Below are positions 42,395 to 52,500 of a stretch of DNA of 64,000 bases, piece after piece. The DNA comes from Halomonas sp. MCCC 1A13316 (GTDB taxonomy: Bacteria; Pseudomonadota; Gammaproteobacteria; Pseudomonadales; Halomonadaceae), in assembly GCF_014931605.1 (NCBI RefSeq), contig NZ_CP053382.1, positions 3,658,001 to 3,722,000 on the forward strand, written 5' to 3'. Each line of letters starts with the position of its first letter. Position 1 is the stretch's first letter. The notes under the pieces were generated by a model. The model was not told the DNA's origin. It worked only from the letters and a program-made list of their open reading frames with translations, and did no database searches. A program made the translations under genes and the position numbers.

Positions 42395-42452
42395 CTCGTG
42401 GACGGCTGCTAGGCTTAACGCAACGCTGCGCACTCAACGCCAAGGAGCCGCC

Positions 42453-43457
42453 ATGCCATCGAGAACGTCGTCGCGCCCGCTGAGCCCGATGCTGGAGCGC
42501 CTGCACCTGGCCTGGGATCTGCTGATCATCGTGCTGGTGGTGGCCAACCTGGCACTGCTGCTGTTCGACAGCTTGTTTCTACTGCCGCCATTGAACGATG
42601 CCTTCGCCGCCGTCGCACCGTCCCTGCACAGCGCCTACGATCGCCACGTGCATGCCAACTTCATCGAGATCGACCTCGTCTTCGTCGCTGTCTTCGTTCT
42701 CGACGTGCTGCTGGGCTGGGCCGCAGCCATCGCCGAGCGCCGCTATCACCGCTGGTTCTTCTACCCTTTCGTGCACTGGTACGACGTACTGGGCTGCATC
42801 CCGCTGAGTGGTTTTCGCCTGCTGCGTGTGCTGCGTATCTTCTCGCTGCTGTTCCGACTGCAGCGGCTGGGGCTGATCGACGTTCGCCGCTGGCAGCTCT
42901 ATGCCTTCTATGCCAAATACTACGACGTCTTCTTCGAGGAGCTTTCCGATCGGGTGGCACTACGCCTGCTGAGCAACATGCAGGAACAGATCCGCTCCGG
43001 TGATTCGCTGTCGACTCGGGTCATCGACCGGGTGGTGATGCCGCGCAAGCAGCAGCTGATCCAGGAGATCACCTCCCGCCTGGAGGAGATGACCGGCAAT
43101 GCCTATGCGCACAACCGCGACGATACGATGCGCTACGTCAGCGCACTGGTGGGGCGCACCGTGGCCGAGAGCCAGGAGATAAAACGCCTGCGCAGGCTAC
43201 CGATGGGCGAGCTCGTCGCCCGCGGTATGGAAACGAGCCTCGCCGATCTGGCCTGCCGCCTGGTACACGAGGCGATGGAAGGGCTGCGCTCGCCAGAGTT
43301 CAAGACGCTGCTGGAGCGCCTCACCGAGAGCGGCTTCGATAGTTGGGTGCAGGTCGACAAGCGTACCGAACGGGTGACCGAACAGGTGCTTGTCGACATG
43401 CTCGAGCTGACCAAGGAGCAGATCGCCGTGAAGCAGTGGCGAAACCGCTACGACTGA
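42453..43457 (+). CDS. Voltage-sensor-like membrane protein lacking a pore domain
   Basis: A 334-residue protein. N-terminal helices occupy residues about 20-45 and 72-95, then the amphipathic FRLLRVLRIFSLLFRLQRLG carries Arg at every third position, like the S4 segment of voltage-gated channels. No P-loop or S5/S6 pore helices follow. Instead residues about 150-334 are soluble and helical (MQEQIRSGDSLSTRVIDRVV, HEAMEGLRSPEFKTLLERL). It may be a voltage- or membrane-responsive regulator. Automated annotation may call it an ion transporter. Confidence 0.7.
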   Translation: MPSRTSSRPLSPMLERLHLAWDLLIIVLVVANLALLLFDSLFLLPPLNDAFAAVAPSLHSAYDRHVHANFIEIDLVFVAVFVLDVLLGWAAAIAERRYHRWFFYPFVHWYDVLGCIPLSGFRLLRVLRIFSLLFRLQRLGLIDVRRWQLYAFYAKYYDVFFEELSDRVALRLLSNMQEQIRSGDSLSTRVIDRVVMPRKQQLIQEITSRLEEMTGNAYAHNRDDTMRYVSALVGRTVAESQEIKRLRRLPMGELVARGMETSLADLACRLVHEAMEGLRSPEFKTLLERLTESGFDSWVQVDKRTERVTEQVLVDMLELTKEQIAVKQWRNRYD

Positions 43458-43473
43458 ACCGCAAGCGCAATGG

Positions 43474-44517
43474 TTACGGATGCCTCGCGCTGAGGATATG
43501 GTGCACCCCCCCACAGTCGACCATCGGGTCCTCGCAGTTGACGACGATATCCGAGCGGGAGATCACGTAGCTCTTGCCGGTGATGGTGTTCTCCACCACC
43601 TGGTGTCCACTGCCGGCTTCGCGAGCCTCGATGAACTCACCAATGAAACCGGTCTCGCGCAGCGAGATGGTTTCCAGCTTGTCGCCCGGCTTGATGGCGC
43701 CTTCGTAGTGCATCAGCGCCAGTCGCGCCGAGGTGCCGGTCCCGGTGGTGCTGCGACAGATGACGCCCGGATGGACGTAGGTCGCCGAACGCGAACGGTA
43801 GAAGTCGTCGGCCACTTGCTCCACCGGCCCCATGAAATGCAGGAACGGCAGCGGCCCCACGTCGCCCAAGGTGTAGTGCGAGAAGCCACTGTGGGCCTGG
43901 ATCGCCTCGACGATGCGAAACGCGCACTCGGATAGTGCCCGTTCCTCCTCGCGCTTGAGTGAAAAGCCCAGCTCGGCGGCGTCCACCAAGGCATAGAAGC
44001 CGCCGCTGTAGGCGATGCTGTAGGTTACGTCACCCACGGCGGGTACATGGATGCGCGCCCGGTGAGTGTCGATGTAGCTCGGCAGGCCACCGCAGGTGAT
44101 GGCTTCCACCACCCCGTTCTCCACCCTGGCCTCGATCTGCACCAGCCCGGCGGGCGATTCGAGGGTGAAATGCTGTATGCCTTCCCGCTTGGGGATCAGC
44201 CCGGTCTCGAGCAGCGCCGTCGCGGTACAGATGGTGTTGGAGCCGGAATAGATCGGATAGCCCATCACTTCCATGATGATATAGCCCATTTGCGCCTTGG
44301 GATCACAAGCCGGCACGATCAGATCCACCGACATTTCCGGGATACCGTAGGGCTCGCCCAGCAGCAGCCGGCGCAGACCGTCAGCGTCGTTCTCCAGGTA
44401 TTCCATCTGTTCCCGCACGGTACCGCCGGGTAGCGGATCGATGCCGCCGATCACGATACGGCTGACGTCGCCGCCGGCGTGGGTGTCGAGCAGTTGCAGG
44501 GTGAGTTCGTGGCTCAT
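43474..44517 (-). CDS. Proline racemase family protein with Ser/Thr in place of catalytic cysteines
   Basis: A 347-residue protein of the proline racemase/4-hydroxyproline epimerase/3-hydroxyproline dehydratase family (QLLDTHAGGDVSRIVIGG, PACDPKAQMGYIIME, SPAGLVQIEA, TGTGTSARLA). The first catalytic Cys site (usual MCGH) is YSGSNT, giving Ser91; the second (usual DRSPCGTGT) is CRSTTGTGT, giving Thr258. Dehydratases of the family pair Cys with Thr and some epimerases pair Ser with Cys; Ser with Thr is not a pair I know to be characterised. It is translationally coupled, by a 4-base overlap, to the oxidoreductase gene upstream. Confidence 0.85.
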   Translation of the reverse strand: MSHELTLQLLDTHAGGDVSRIVIGGIDPLPGGTVREQMEYLENDADGLRRLLLGEPYGIPEMSVDLIVPACDPKAQMGYIIMEVMGYPIYSGSNTICTATALLETGLIPKREGIQHFTLESPAGLVQIEARVENGVVEAITCGGLPSYIDTHRARIHVPAVGDVTYSIAYSGGFYALVDAAELGFSLKREEERALSECAFRIVEAIQAHSGFSHYTLGDVGPLPFLHFMGPVEQVADDFYRSRSATYVHPGVICRSTTGTGTSARLALMHYEGAIKPGDKLETISLRETGFIGEFIEAREAGSGHQVVENTITGKSYVISRSDIVVNCEDPMVDCGGVHHILSARHP

Positions 44518-45686
44518 GCGTTACCCTCGAGCGCGAAGGGCGCCCCGTGCTCGTCCCACTGCGAATCGGGCACGATGACGATCTTGCCCAGGTAGTTGCT
44601 GCCGCGATTGACGAAATAGCGCTCCGCCTGGTGCAGTTCGGAAAGCTTGAAGGCGGCGTGCAGCACCGGCTTCAGATGGCCATCGCGAATCCACTCCACC
44701 AGTTGCTCGGCCTCCTCGCGGGTGCCGTGGGAGACGCCGAAGATCTGCACCTGGTAGAGGTAGACACGGGTCCACATGATCTCGCTCAGGTTGCCACCGC
44801 TGGCACCGGCGATGGAGAGCCGCGGATAGGTGGTGCGGGCCTTCATGTTCTGGATCATGGTGTCGATGAACAGATCGGTCATCTCACCGCCGACCAGGTC
44901 CATCACGGCATCGATGGGAGCGCCGCCGGTGGCCTCGAGCACGCGCTCGACGAAGGTAGGCAGGTCACCGCGATCTATCACCGCCTCGGCGCCCAGCGCG
45001 AGCAGCGAGTCCGCCTTGTCGGGCTGGCTCACCGCATAGGGAATCGCGCCGACGATGCGGCACATCTGGATCAGCGCGGCACCCACACCGCCGCTGGCGC
45101 CGCTGACCAGCACCCGTTCGCCCGCTGCCACCTTGGCCGAGGTCATCATGTGATAGCCGGTCTGGTAGGAGCACATGCCCATCGCCGCCAGCTCGGCGTC
45201 GGCGAGCTCCGGATTGGGCACGTGATGGAACTGATCCGACGGCACGGCGATGTACTCGGCATAGCCCCCATCGGCACCATGGCCGTAATAGTCGGGTGTC
45301 AGGTTGATGTCGCGACGCTCGTCCGCGTAGAGGTTGAAGTCGAGCAGGCCGCGCTCGCCGATGCGCGCAGCGCTCACGCCCTCGCCCACTGCCACCACGC
45401 GCCCGGCCACGTCGGCGCCCTGTATTCTGGGGAAAGTCAGGGTCGGCTCGCCGCCCATGGCGAACGAGGTCACCTCACCTTTGTCCTTGGTCGGGTAAAG
45501 CCCTTCGCGGGCCTTGCGGTCGGTGTTGTTCTTGGCCGTGGCAGTAACCTGCACCAGCACCTCGCCCGGCCCCGGGCGCGGAGTGGCGACGTCATCGCGA
45601 TAGACGAGCTTGTCGATGTCGCCGTGGCCGGTCAGGACCATGGCGTCCATGGTGGCCGGGATGGTCGGCACGTTCTCTATAGGCAC
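44514..45686 (-). CDS. MDR family zinc-type alcohol dehydrogenase / quinone oxidoreductase
   Basis: A 390-residue medium-chain dehydrogenase/reductase. The GroES-like domain (GPGEVLVQVTATAKNNTDRKAR, FPRIQGADVAGRVVAVGEGV) is followed by a Rossmann domain (LVSGASGGVGAALIQMC, ALGAEAVIDRGD). The usual catalytic Cys/His zinc ligands are not obvious (NNTDRK at the catalytic site), so it resembles zinc-independent quinone or enoyl reductases. The GTG start at 45686 is supported by AGGAGG 6 bases upstream. It forms a two-gene unit with the racemase homologue, pointing to a shared substrate. Confidence 0.88.
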   Translation of the reverse strand: MPIENVPTIPATMDAMVLTGHGDIDKLVYRDDVATPRPGPGEVLVQVTATAKNNTDRKAREGLYPTKDKGEVTSFAMGGEPTLTFPRIQGADVAGRVVAVGEGVSAARIGERGLLDFNLYADERRDINLTPDYYGHGADGGYAEYIAVPSDQFHHVPNPELADAELAAMGMCSYQTGYHMMTSAKVAAGERVLVSGASGGVGAALIQMCRIVGAIPYAVSQPDKADSLLALGAEAVIDRGDLPTFVERVLEATGGAPIDAVMDLVGGEMTDLFIDTMIQNMKARTTYPRLSIAGASGGNLSEIMWTRVYLYQVQIFGVSHGTREEAEQLVEWIRDGHLKPVLHAAFKLSELHQAERYFVNRGSNYLGKIVIVPDSQWDEHGAPFALEGNA

Positions 45687-46091
45687 GGTGGTCCTCCTGG
45701 CTGAGCCTCGATGGCGGTCGCATTTCACGCCCGAATCATGAGTTCCTCTCGCCTTCAATCGCCCCGAAGTTTCCAGGCAACGACATGCCGAAAAGCCAGC
45801 GCTGTTTGCGCCGACAAGGCGTCGCGGTGGAACGAGGAAGACGAATGAGGTGGGAGCAGCCTGACCGGCGTGTCGATATGAGGCAGATTGAATCATGCCC
45901 TGCCCCGGGCTGCATACCGTTGAGCCAGTGGATTTTTTTCTGTTTTAGCGAGCTTCGAGTGGGTGTTCTTTCTTCCGCGTGAACTTCCTGCCCCGTCAAC
46001 GAGACGAACCGACATCACTTGGGCTAAGGCACAACAAATGCTTGCTCGCTATCCTTACACACAGGATTGGACTGAGGTGAAGGAAAACACC
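45687..46091 (+). other. Intergenic region between divergent oxidoreductase and lipid kinase genes
   Basis: About 405 bases without a supported gene. It must contain promoters for both flanking units. Short frames on either strand have no recognisable similarity, and I see no strong hairpin or palindrome. Confidence 0.4.
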
Positions 46092-47063
46092 ATGAACTAT
46101 TGGCTTATCGTCAATGACACCGCCGGCGATGGACGCCGTGGGGAGCACCATTGGCGGGAGCATCTGGAGGCAGCCGGCCTCAAGCACCTGCGGGTGGGCC
46201 AACTCAAGGATACCGACTGGGAGCGGGAGGTCGAGCCCGGCGACCGGGTGTTGGTGGCCGGCGGCGACGGCTCGGTGGGCCGGGTCGCCACGGTCTGTAT
46301 CGAGCGGAAGGCTACCATGGCCGTGCTGCCCTCCGGTACGGCAAACGATTTCGCACGCAACCTGGTTCTGCCCGAGGATCCGGCCGAGCTGTGCCGCCTG
46401 GCGGTATCCGACCATACGGCCAGCGTGGATGTCGCCTGGATCAACGACCGGTTGTATCTCAATGTCGCCCATATCGGGCTCGGCACCATGCCCGCTCGCG
46501 AGGCCACGCATGAGCGCAAGCAGCGCCTGGGGCGCTTCAGCTACCTGATCACCTTGGCCCAGCGGGCAAGATTGCAGCGTGGCTTTTCCGGACGGATCGA
46601 ATGCGACAATGGGGTGGTCGAAGGACGCTGGCTGACCATTGCCATCGCCTCGGGCGCCTATTTCGGCGGCGGTCACAGCATTGCCGAGGCCCGCATCGAC
46701 GATGGGCGGCTGGACGTGATAGCGGTGCGACACCGCTCATGGTTCAGGGTGGTAATGGCGTTTCTCGCGACTCGCCTGATGGGACATACGCCGCATCACG
46801 ATGACACTCTGGAGCACCTGCAGTCGTCCCAGTGCCATATACAGCTGCAGCAGGCCCGAACCCTGACCGCCGATGGCGAGACGCTCGGACGCATGAGCAA
46901 CGTCTCGGCATTTACCCGACGCGGCGTGCTCCGTGTCGCCTGCCATCCCCTTGTTGCGTCCCAACTGGCCACGCTACACCCGGCGGAAGACAGGCCTCCC
47001 GGATTCGATGCACCCATGGTGCGTCCCAACCCGCTCCAGGGACGTGATGAAGCCGGCCGCTAG
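46092..47063 (+). CDS. Diacylglycerol kinase/YegS family lipid kinase
   Basis: A 323-residue protein with the DAGK catalytic motif LVAGGDGSVGRV, the PSGTANDFARNL loop and the C-terminal beta-sandwich ending in TADGETLG. It phosphorylates a lipid such as diacylglycerol or phosphatidylglycerol with ATP. The ATG at 46092 has AAGGA upstream. It is convergent with the CBS-domain gene, with two hairpins between. Confidence 0.9.
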   Translation: MNYWLIVNDTAGDGRRGEHHWREHLEAAGLKHLRVGQLKDTDWEREVEPGDRVLVAGGDGSVGRVATVCIERKATMAVLPSGTANDFARNLVLPEDPAELCRLAVSDHTASVDVAWINDRLYLNVAHIGLGTMPAREATHERKQRLGRFSYLITLAQRARLQRGFSGRIECDNGVVEGRWLTIAIASGAYFGGGHSIAEARIDDGRLDVIAVRHRSWFRVVMAFLATRLMGHTPHHDDTLEHLQSSQCHIQLQQARTLTADGETLGRMSNVSAFTRRGVLRVACHPLVASQLATLHPAEDRPPGFDAPMVRPNPLQGRDEAGR

Positions 47064-47115
47064 GCACCGTGGCCAAGGGCATTGCTTACGAACATGAAAC
47101 CTTTCGAACCTGGAA

Positions 47116-47179
47116 GGGCATCGCCTCGACGATGCCCCGGTATGCTCACACTGAAACGTGCCGGCGCGATCTGCCGGCA
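47116..47179. terminator. Two hairpins between convergent lipid kinase and CBS genes
   Basis: GGGCATCG/CGATGCCC (47116-47137, 6-base loop) and TGCCGGC/GCCGGCA (47159-47179, 7-base loop) are perfect stems directly between two converging genes. Neither has a clear U tract, but position suggests transcription ends here. Confidence 0.55.
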
Positions 47180-47190
47180 TCAGTGCTTGC

Positions 47191-47613
47191 TCAATGGTAA
47201 TGCTTACTGCAGTTGGCGATCTCACGCGCCATTTCGTCGTCCTCGCAACGATCGGCAATGTCGCTCAAGGTCACCACACCGACGAGGCTCTTGTCGCTCT
47301 GGTTGATGAGTACCACCAGACGCTGCACTTTCTGTTCCTGCATGTTGCGCAATACGTCCTTCACGTCCTGATCCTCGAAGGCGTAAAGCACCTCGGAAGT
47401 GGCGATGGAACTCGCCTTGTCGTCCGGGTTCTTGCCTTCGGCGAGAGCGCGAACCGTTAGATCGCGATCCGTGACGGTGCCCATGATCCGGTCACCTTGA
47501 ACCAGCGGTTCGAAGCCTGAATCATCCTTGCGCATACGCTCGGCAACTTGGCGAATAGTCGCGTCGGCCGGACAATAATCGGGACGCTTGGTCATCACTT
47601 CACGTACCTGCAT
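47191..47613 (-). CDS. Tandem CBS-domain protein
   Basis: A 140-residue protein made of two CBS motifs: VREVMTKRPDYCPADATIRQVAERM with GTVTDRDLTVRAL, and YAFEDQDVKDVLRNMQ with LVGVVTLSDIADR. Such stand-alone pairs bind adenosine nucleotides and act as energy or salt sensors. AAGGAGG precedes the ATG. It is a single gene; its partner is unknown. Confidence 0.93.
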   Translation of the reverse strand: MQVREVMTKRPDYCPADATIRQVAERMRKDDSGFEPLVQGDRIMGTVTDRDLTVRALAEGKNPDDKASSIATSEVLYAFEDQDVKDVLRNMQEQKVQRLVVLINQSDKSLVGVVTLSDIADRCEDDEMAREIANCSKHYH

Positions 47614-47852
47614 GATTGCACCTCCTTATTTTAAATGTTGCGCGGCGAAGGCCGCACTGCTTCCTGCTGAATGCCTTGCCTCTTGCTACTTAAAAAATAG
47701 TTCGCTCGAGTGCACGCATCAAAACGAACTCTGTCTTGGTTTAATTGCCGTCGGTTAAATGAGGTTTCCCGGCCATTGACTACCCTCTCGCGGCTGCTAG
47801 CTTGACTAGCGAAGCCCGGCCACAACGACCGAAGACAACAATGGGGGCCGCC

Positions 47853-49394
47853 ATGACAATAACGGATTCTCGCGCCTGGCACTTGCTGGGCGCCCTGCCG
47901 CTGACGCTGCTTCTCTCCACGACGCCAGGTCAGGCACAGACGACCGACGAGCCGCCGCGTCTGGAAAGTGCGGAGTGCCCGACCGAGGCCCTCCGAGAGC
48001 TGGGCGCGACTTGCCATACCTTTCACGCACCCGAGAATTGGGAAGCACCCGACGGCAAGACTATCTCCCTGCCCGTGGCGGTGATCGAGCCGGAGAGCGG
48101 CGAACAGGACGAGGACACACTTCCGGTATTCTTCTTTCCCGGAGGCCCGGGCTACTCTTCGCTGGGAGAACTCGAGTACATGGAACAGCTGCTCGAAGAC
48201 GTCGGCAACCGCACCCTGGTGACCATGGATCACCGCGGCTTCATCCATGCCGACCCGGCACTCGAGTGTCCTGGTTACGCCGAGGTATCGCCTTACCACA
48301 ACATCATCCATACCCCGGCCATTACCGCCTCGCTGGAGCCGATGCACCGGCTGGGAATCATTACCTCGGCGGTGGAAGCGTGCTATCGCAAGCTGACCGA
48401 GGAGGGACACGATGTCAGCCAGTACAATAGCCATACCGTCTCGCGTGACGTGGACGAGCTCCGCCAGCTGCTCGGTCACGAGCGGATCGACGGCTTTGGC
48501 TCGTCCACAGGCAGCGGTACTCTTGCTTCCTTCATTCAGTACCATCCCGAGAGCATCCGCGCCGCCATCTTCGGCTGGCCGTGGTTCAACCACCTGCGCA
48601 ACCGCCCGCCGGTGGACGAGCTCTATACCGCCAAGCAGACATTCACCGATACCCTGGCCCTGTGCGCCGCTGAAGACGAGGCATGCCGGGAGATGCTACC
48701 CAACTGGATGCAGGCCTTCGACCGCGCCCGCCGCATGCTGGATGCCCGCCCCTATGTCGCCCATGTCGCCACACCCTACGGCCGCACCGAGACGCTCTAT
48801 TTCGATGGTGCAGCCTTGTTCGACACGCTGTACCTGACGCTGGCCTCCGATTATGCCGAACTGCCGAGCCTTCTCGCCGAAGTCGGGGCCGGCGACTACT
48901 CCCGGCTCGAGGCATTCTTCCGTACCGATGACTACGATCCCGAGCCCGAGGCACCGAACTATGCACTCGGCTATTTCCTCGCCCATGTCTGCAGCGATAT
49001 GGGCACGAACCGCCCGAGCCGGGATGACTCCATTTCCGCCGTGGAGCGCGAACCCGCGGTGCTCGGCTTCGAGCCACCCTGGCTGTGCGCATGGTGGGGC
49101 GAGGATGGGGACGTGCCGGCCGAACATAACGACCCGCCAGTGAGTGAGACGCCGGCACTGGCGATTCACGGCGAGATGGACCCATGCTGCGGAACGCGCT
49201 GGAGCCGTCATCTCCAGCGCACCATGCCCAACCTGCAATACGTGGAACTGCAGGCACTCGGCCACAGTCCGGTCAACGAATGCCGTTCGACCCTGATCCA
49301 GGCCTTTCTCGACGATCCGCACAGCCCGGTCGACGCCAGCTGTCGCGATGAAACCGCCCGGGAGCCTTGGGTGATCGAGACATCTGCAGAGTAA
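47853..49394 (+). CDS. Secreted S33/TAP-like alpha/beta-hydrolase peptidase
   Basis: A 513-residue protein with a Sec signal peptide (residues 1-30, ending PGQAQ) and an alpha/beta hydrolase fold: oxyanion segment FFFPGGPGYSS, VTMDHRGF, nucleophile Ser in GFGSSTGSG, Asp in HGEMDPCCG and His in LGHSPVNE. The C-terminal TAP-like segment is typical of prolyl- or tripeptidyl-aminopeptidases. Several Cys pairs (ECPTEALRELGATC, CAAEDEAC) suggest disulfides. The tricorn-type protease gene follows 196 bases downstream. The ATG at 47853 is chosen because the signal peptide begins there. Confidence 0.88.
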   Translation: MTITDSRAWHLLGALPLTLLLSTTPGQAQTTDEPPRLESAECPTEALRELGATCHTFHAPENWEAPDGKTISLPVAVIEPESGEQDEDTLPVFFFPGGPGYSSLGELEYMEQLLEDVGNRTLVTMDHRGFIHADPALECPGYAEVSPYHNIIHTPAITASLEPMHRLGIITSAVEACYRKLTEEGHDVSQYNSHTVSRDVDELRQLLGHERIDGFGSSTGSGTLASFIQYHPESIRAAIFGWPWFNHLRNRPPVDELYTAKQTFTDTLALCAAEDEACREMLPNWMQAFDRARRMLDARPYVAHVATPYGRTETLYFDGAALFDTLYLTLASDYAELPSLLAEVGAGDYSRLEAFFRTDDYDPEPEAPNYALGYFLAHVCSDMGTNRPSRDDSISAVEREPAVLGFEPPWLCAWWGEDGDVPAEHNDPPVSETPALAIHGEMDPCCGTRWSRHLQRTMPNLQYVELQALGHSPVNECRSTLIQAFLDDPHSPVDASCRDETAREPWVIETSAE

Positions 49395-49468
49395 CAGGGC
49401 GTGGCTACATGGTGCTTGCCGCTGCTTCCCGCTTCGATCTTGCAAGCGCAGGCACATCGAAATAAGGC

Positions 49469-49506
49469 CGAGGCGCCATCCTCAGTCACTTGGCGATGGC
49501 ACCTCG
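49469..49506 (+). terminator. Stem-loop after the S33 peptidase gene
   Basis: CGAGGCGCCATC pairs with GATGGCACCTCG with a single C/A mismatch, about 75 bases after the peptidase stop. No U tract follows, so termination is possible but not certain. Confidence 0.35.
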
Positions 49507-49590
49507 TGCCAAACTGACGCATTCAGACGGTTCGATGGGATACGGGTTTGTTGCTACGTTGGGAAGGCATGGCAACACTAAAGGAAAAGT

Positions 49591-52500
49591 ATGAGGAAGG
49601 TTCTCACCCGTCACGTCCTCACTCCCGCCAAGCCCTTGGTCTTTAAATTCTCGCTCCTGGCACTCATCGCCGGCCTGGCATTCAGCGCGTCGAGTGCCCT
49701 GCTGGCGCAATCCGGCCAGGTCGGATTACCTCGTTTCCCCTCGATCAGCCCCGATGGTTCAGAACTTATCTTCAGTTGGCGTGGCGACCTGTGGCGTGCA
49801 TCGAGCGACGGCGGCGAGGCGGTGCGCCTGACCCGTCACAACCTCGACGACCTGCACTCCAGTTGGAGCCCGGACGGCGAGTGGATCGTGTTCGCCTCGA
49901 TGCGCGACGGCTACCTCAACCTGTGGCGCATGCGCCGAGACGGCAGCGAACTCTCCCAGTTGACCCATGGCGACCAGCACCTGCGCAGCCCTTCCTATGC
50001 CAGTGACCAGAACGGCGAGCCTGTAATCACCTTCTCGGGCATGCTCGAGGCCGACGTCTACCGCGACCAGCGCCCTTACCGGATCGACCCGGAGGGTGGC
50101 GACTATTCCCGGCTGCACGATGCCTTCGGCTCCGAGCCTCAGTTCTCGCCGAGTGGCCAACAGGTCGTCTTCACCCGCGGCGGGGCCTACCACGACTGGA
50201 ACCGTCGACATTACCGCGGCCCGGATGCCATGAACATCTGGCTGCACGAGGTCGGCACCGAGCGTTTCGAGCCGTTGACCGAGCGCAACGGCGATGACGG
50301 CATGGCCCGTTGGGTCGATGAGGACACCTTGCTGTTCATGTCCGACCGCGAAGACCAGACGGTCAATCTTTACCGCATGGAACTCGATGCCGAGCGTACA
50401 ATCGAGCGGCTCACTGAGCTAGATCAGCGCGATCTGCAATATTTCGATGTTTCCCGCGACGGTAGCACTGCCGTACTGCAGGTGTGGGACACGCTGCTCA
50501 CTCTCGACCTGGAGACGCCGAACGCCGAACCCGAGCCCATCACTCTTCGCGCGCCCGACGATGGTCGCGACAGACATGCCCTGCGGCGTGTCGATCGAGA
50601 CGTCAGCGAGGCGGCCTTGAGCCCGGATGGACAGACCATGGCCTATATCGCCTATGGCCGCGTGTACGTGCGTCATGTCGATGAGCAGAGCCCGACCCGG
50701 CTGGTCACGTCAGGCACCCATGCCCGGCACCACAGCCTGGCCTGGTCGCCCGACGGCCTGCGGCTCTACTTCGTCAACGACGCCGACGGCAGTGAGTCGA
50801 TCTACGAGGCACGGGTAGCACTGACTCGGGACGAGGTGCGTCGCAGCCATGAACGCCAGCGTGCGCGAAGCCGTGTCTCCGCCCGTCACTGGGATGGCAA
50901 CACCACCGTCTCGCTGGCCTCGACGGGCCCCGATGTCGACCCCGAGCTCGACGTCCAAGAGAACACCGAGGCGGACTACGACCCCGACCTGGCAGTACGC
51001 GGCGAGGAGCCGGAGGATCCCTTCGCCCCGCAGGATCCAGGTTTCATCCTGGACCCCGTTCTGATTCCGCAACCCGGCGATCCCAACGACGTTCCCTCCA
51101 CTACCCAGGAACCCCAGGTGGAAATCGAGAGCATCCCCGAAGAGGACCTGGAGGAGGAGCCGCCCGAGGACTTTCCCACCAACCGTGACCCGACGCGCTG
51201 GCACGATGCCATTCAGTTCAATGTCAGCCCGGTGGTCGCCGGTGACGCTAACGATCGAGATGTGTCACCCTCACCGGATGGGCGCTTCCTGGCCTTCCGC
51301 CGTGGCCGTGGCGACCTGGTTATCCTCAATCTCGAGAGCGGAGAAGAGCGCACTCTGGTCGAAGGTTGGGACAGCTTCATGCGATGGCGCTGGTCCCCCG
51401 ACAGCCGCTACATTGCCTATTCCCAGAACGACCTCGACTTCAGTGCCAATATCTTTGTGGTCCCGGCGAACGGCTCGGAAGAGCCGGTCAACATTACCCG
51501 GCATCCACGCAACGACCTCAATCCGCGCTGGTCGGCGGACGGCCGCAAGCTGACCTTCATCTCCAACCGCTCCGGAGAGAATTACGACCTGTACCGGGTT
51601 TACCTGGACCGCGAGATCGAGACCTATACGCCACGCGAACTCAGCACCTACTACCGTAATGCCCGTGAGGAAGCGCGAGATCGCTCTCCGCTGCCGGTCG
51701 ACGGCGATGCTGAAGCAGCGACACAGGATGCTGCGGAGCTCGACTTGGAGAACGCCTGGCGCCGCATTGAGCGCATCACCGCCTCCCCGACCCACCAGAC
51801 AGCCAACGAGATGACCCCGGGGGGCGACCGCTACGTCTTCAATGACGGCAGCGCAGGGCTAGTGGCGACAAACTGGGACGGCAGCAACCGAACCCGCATC
51901 GGCCCCAGGGCCAACGTGCAGCAGCTCAACATTACCGGCGAGCAAGTGGTCTACATCGTGAATGGCCGGGTTGGCGTGGCCAATCTCTCCGGCAACGGCT
52001 CCCCCCGCTATCTGGACATCTCCGACCGGCTGCGCATTGACCTGCGCCAGCAGGCGCTGCAGAAGTTCTACGAGGCGGCCCGCGTCATCGGCGAGAACTT
52101 CTACCGCACTGATCTGAAGGGGCTGGACTGGCCTGCCGTAGTCGCGGATTACGCCTCGTTGATTCGCCGTGCTCGTACTTCCAGCGAGTTCAGTGACATC
52201 GCCAACCGACTGATGGGTGAACTGGCGGCGTCGCATATGGGCGTGTCCAACCCCGGCCCGGTGTCGGCGCTGCGTGAACCCTCGGGAAGGCTGGGTATCG
52301 AGTACGAAAGCATCGTCTCGAAGCAAGACGGCCGCCTCGGCTTTCGCGTCACCGAGGTGATACCGGAGGGACCGGCGAGCCGCGGCCCCATGCCTCTGGC
52401 GGCGGGTGACATCATTACCGAGATCGGCTTGCAGCCCTTCGAGGAGCACGAGACCCTGCTACAGCGATTGAGCGGCCAGGTGGACCAGGAGGTGATCGTC

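Noticed and set aside
44547..45704. A 385-codon frame opposite the MDR oxidoreductase
   Set aside because: It is rich in His, Gly, Val and Ala with no domain; it is antisense to a well-supported gene.
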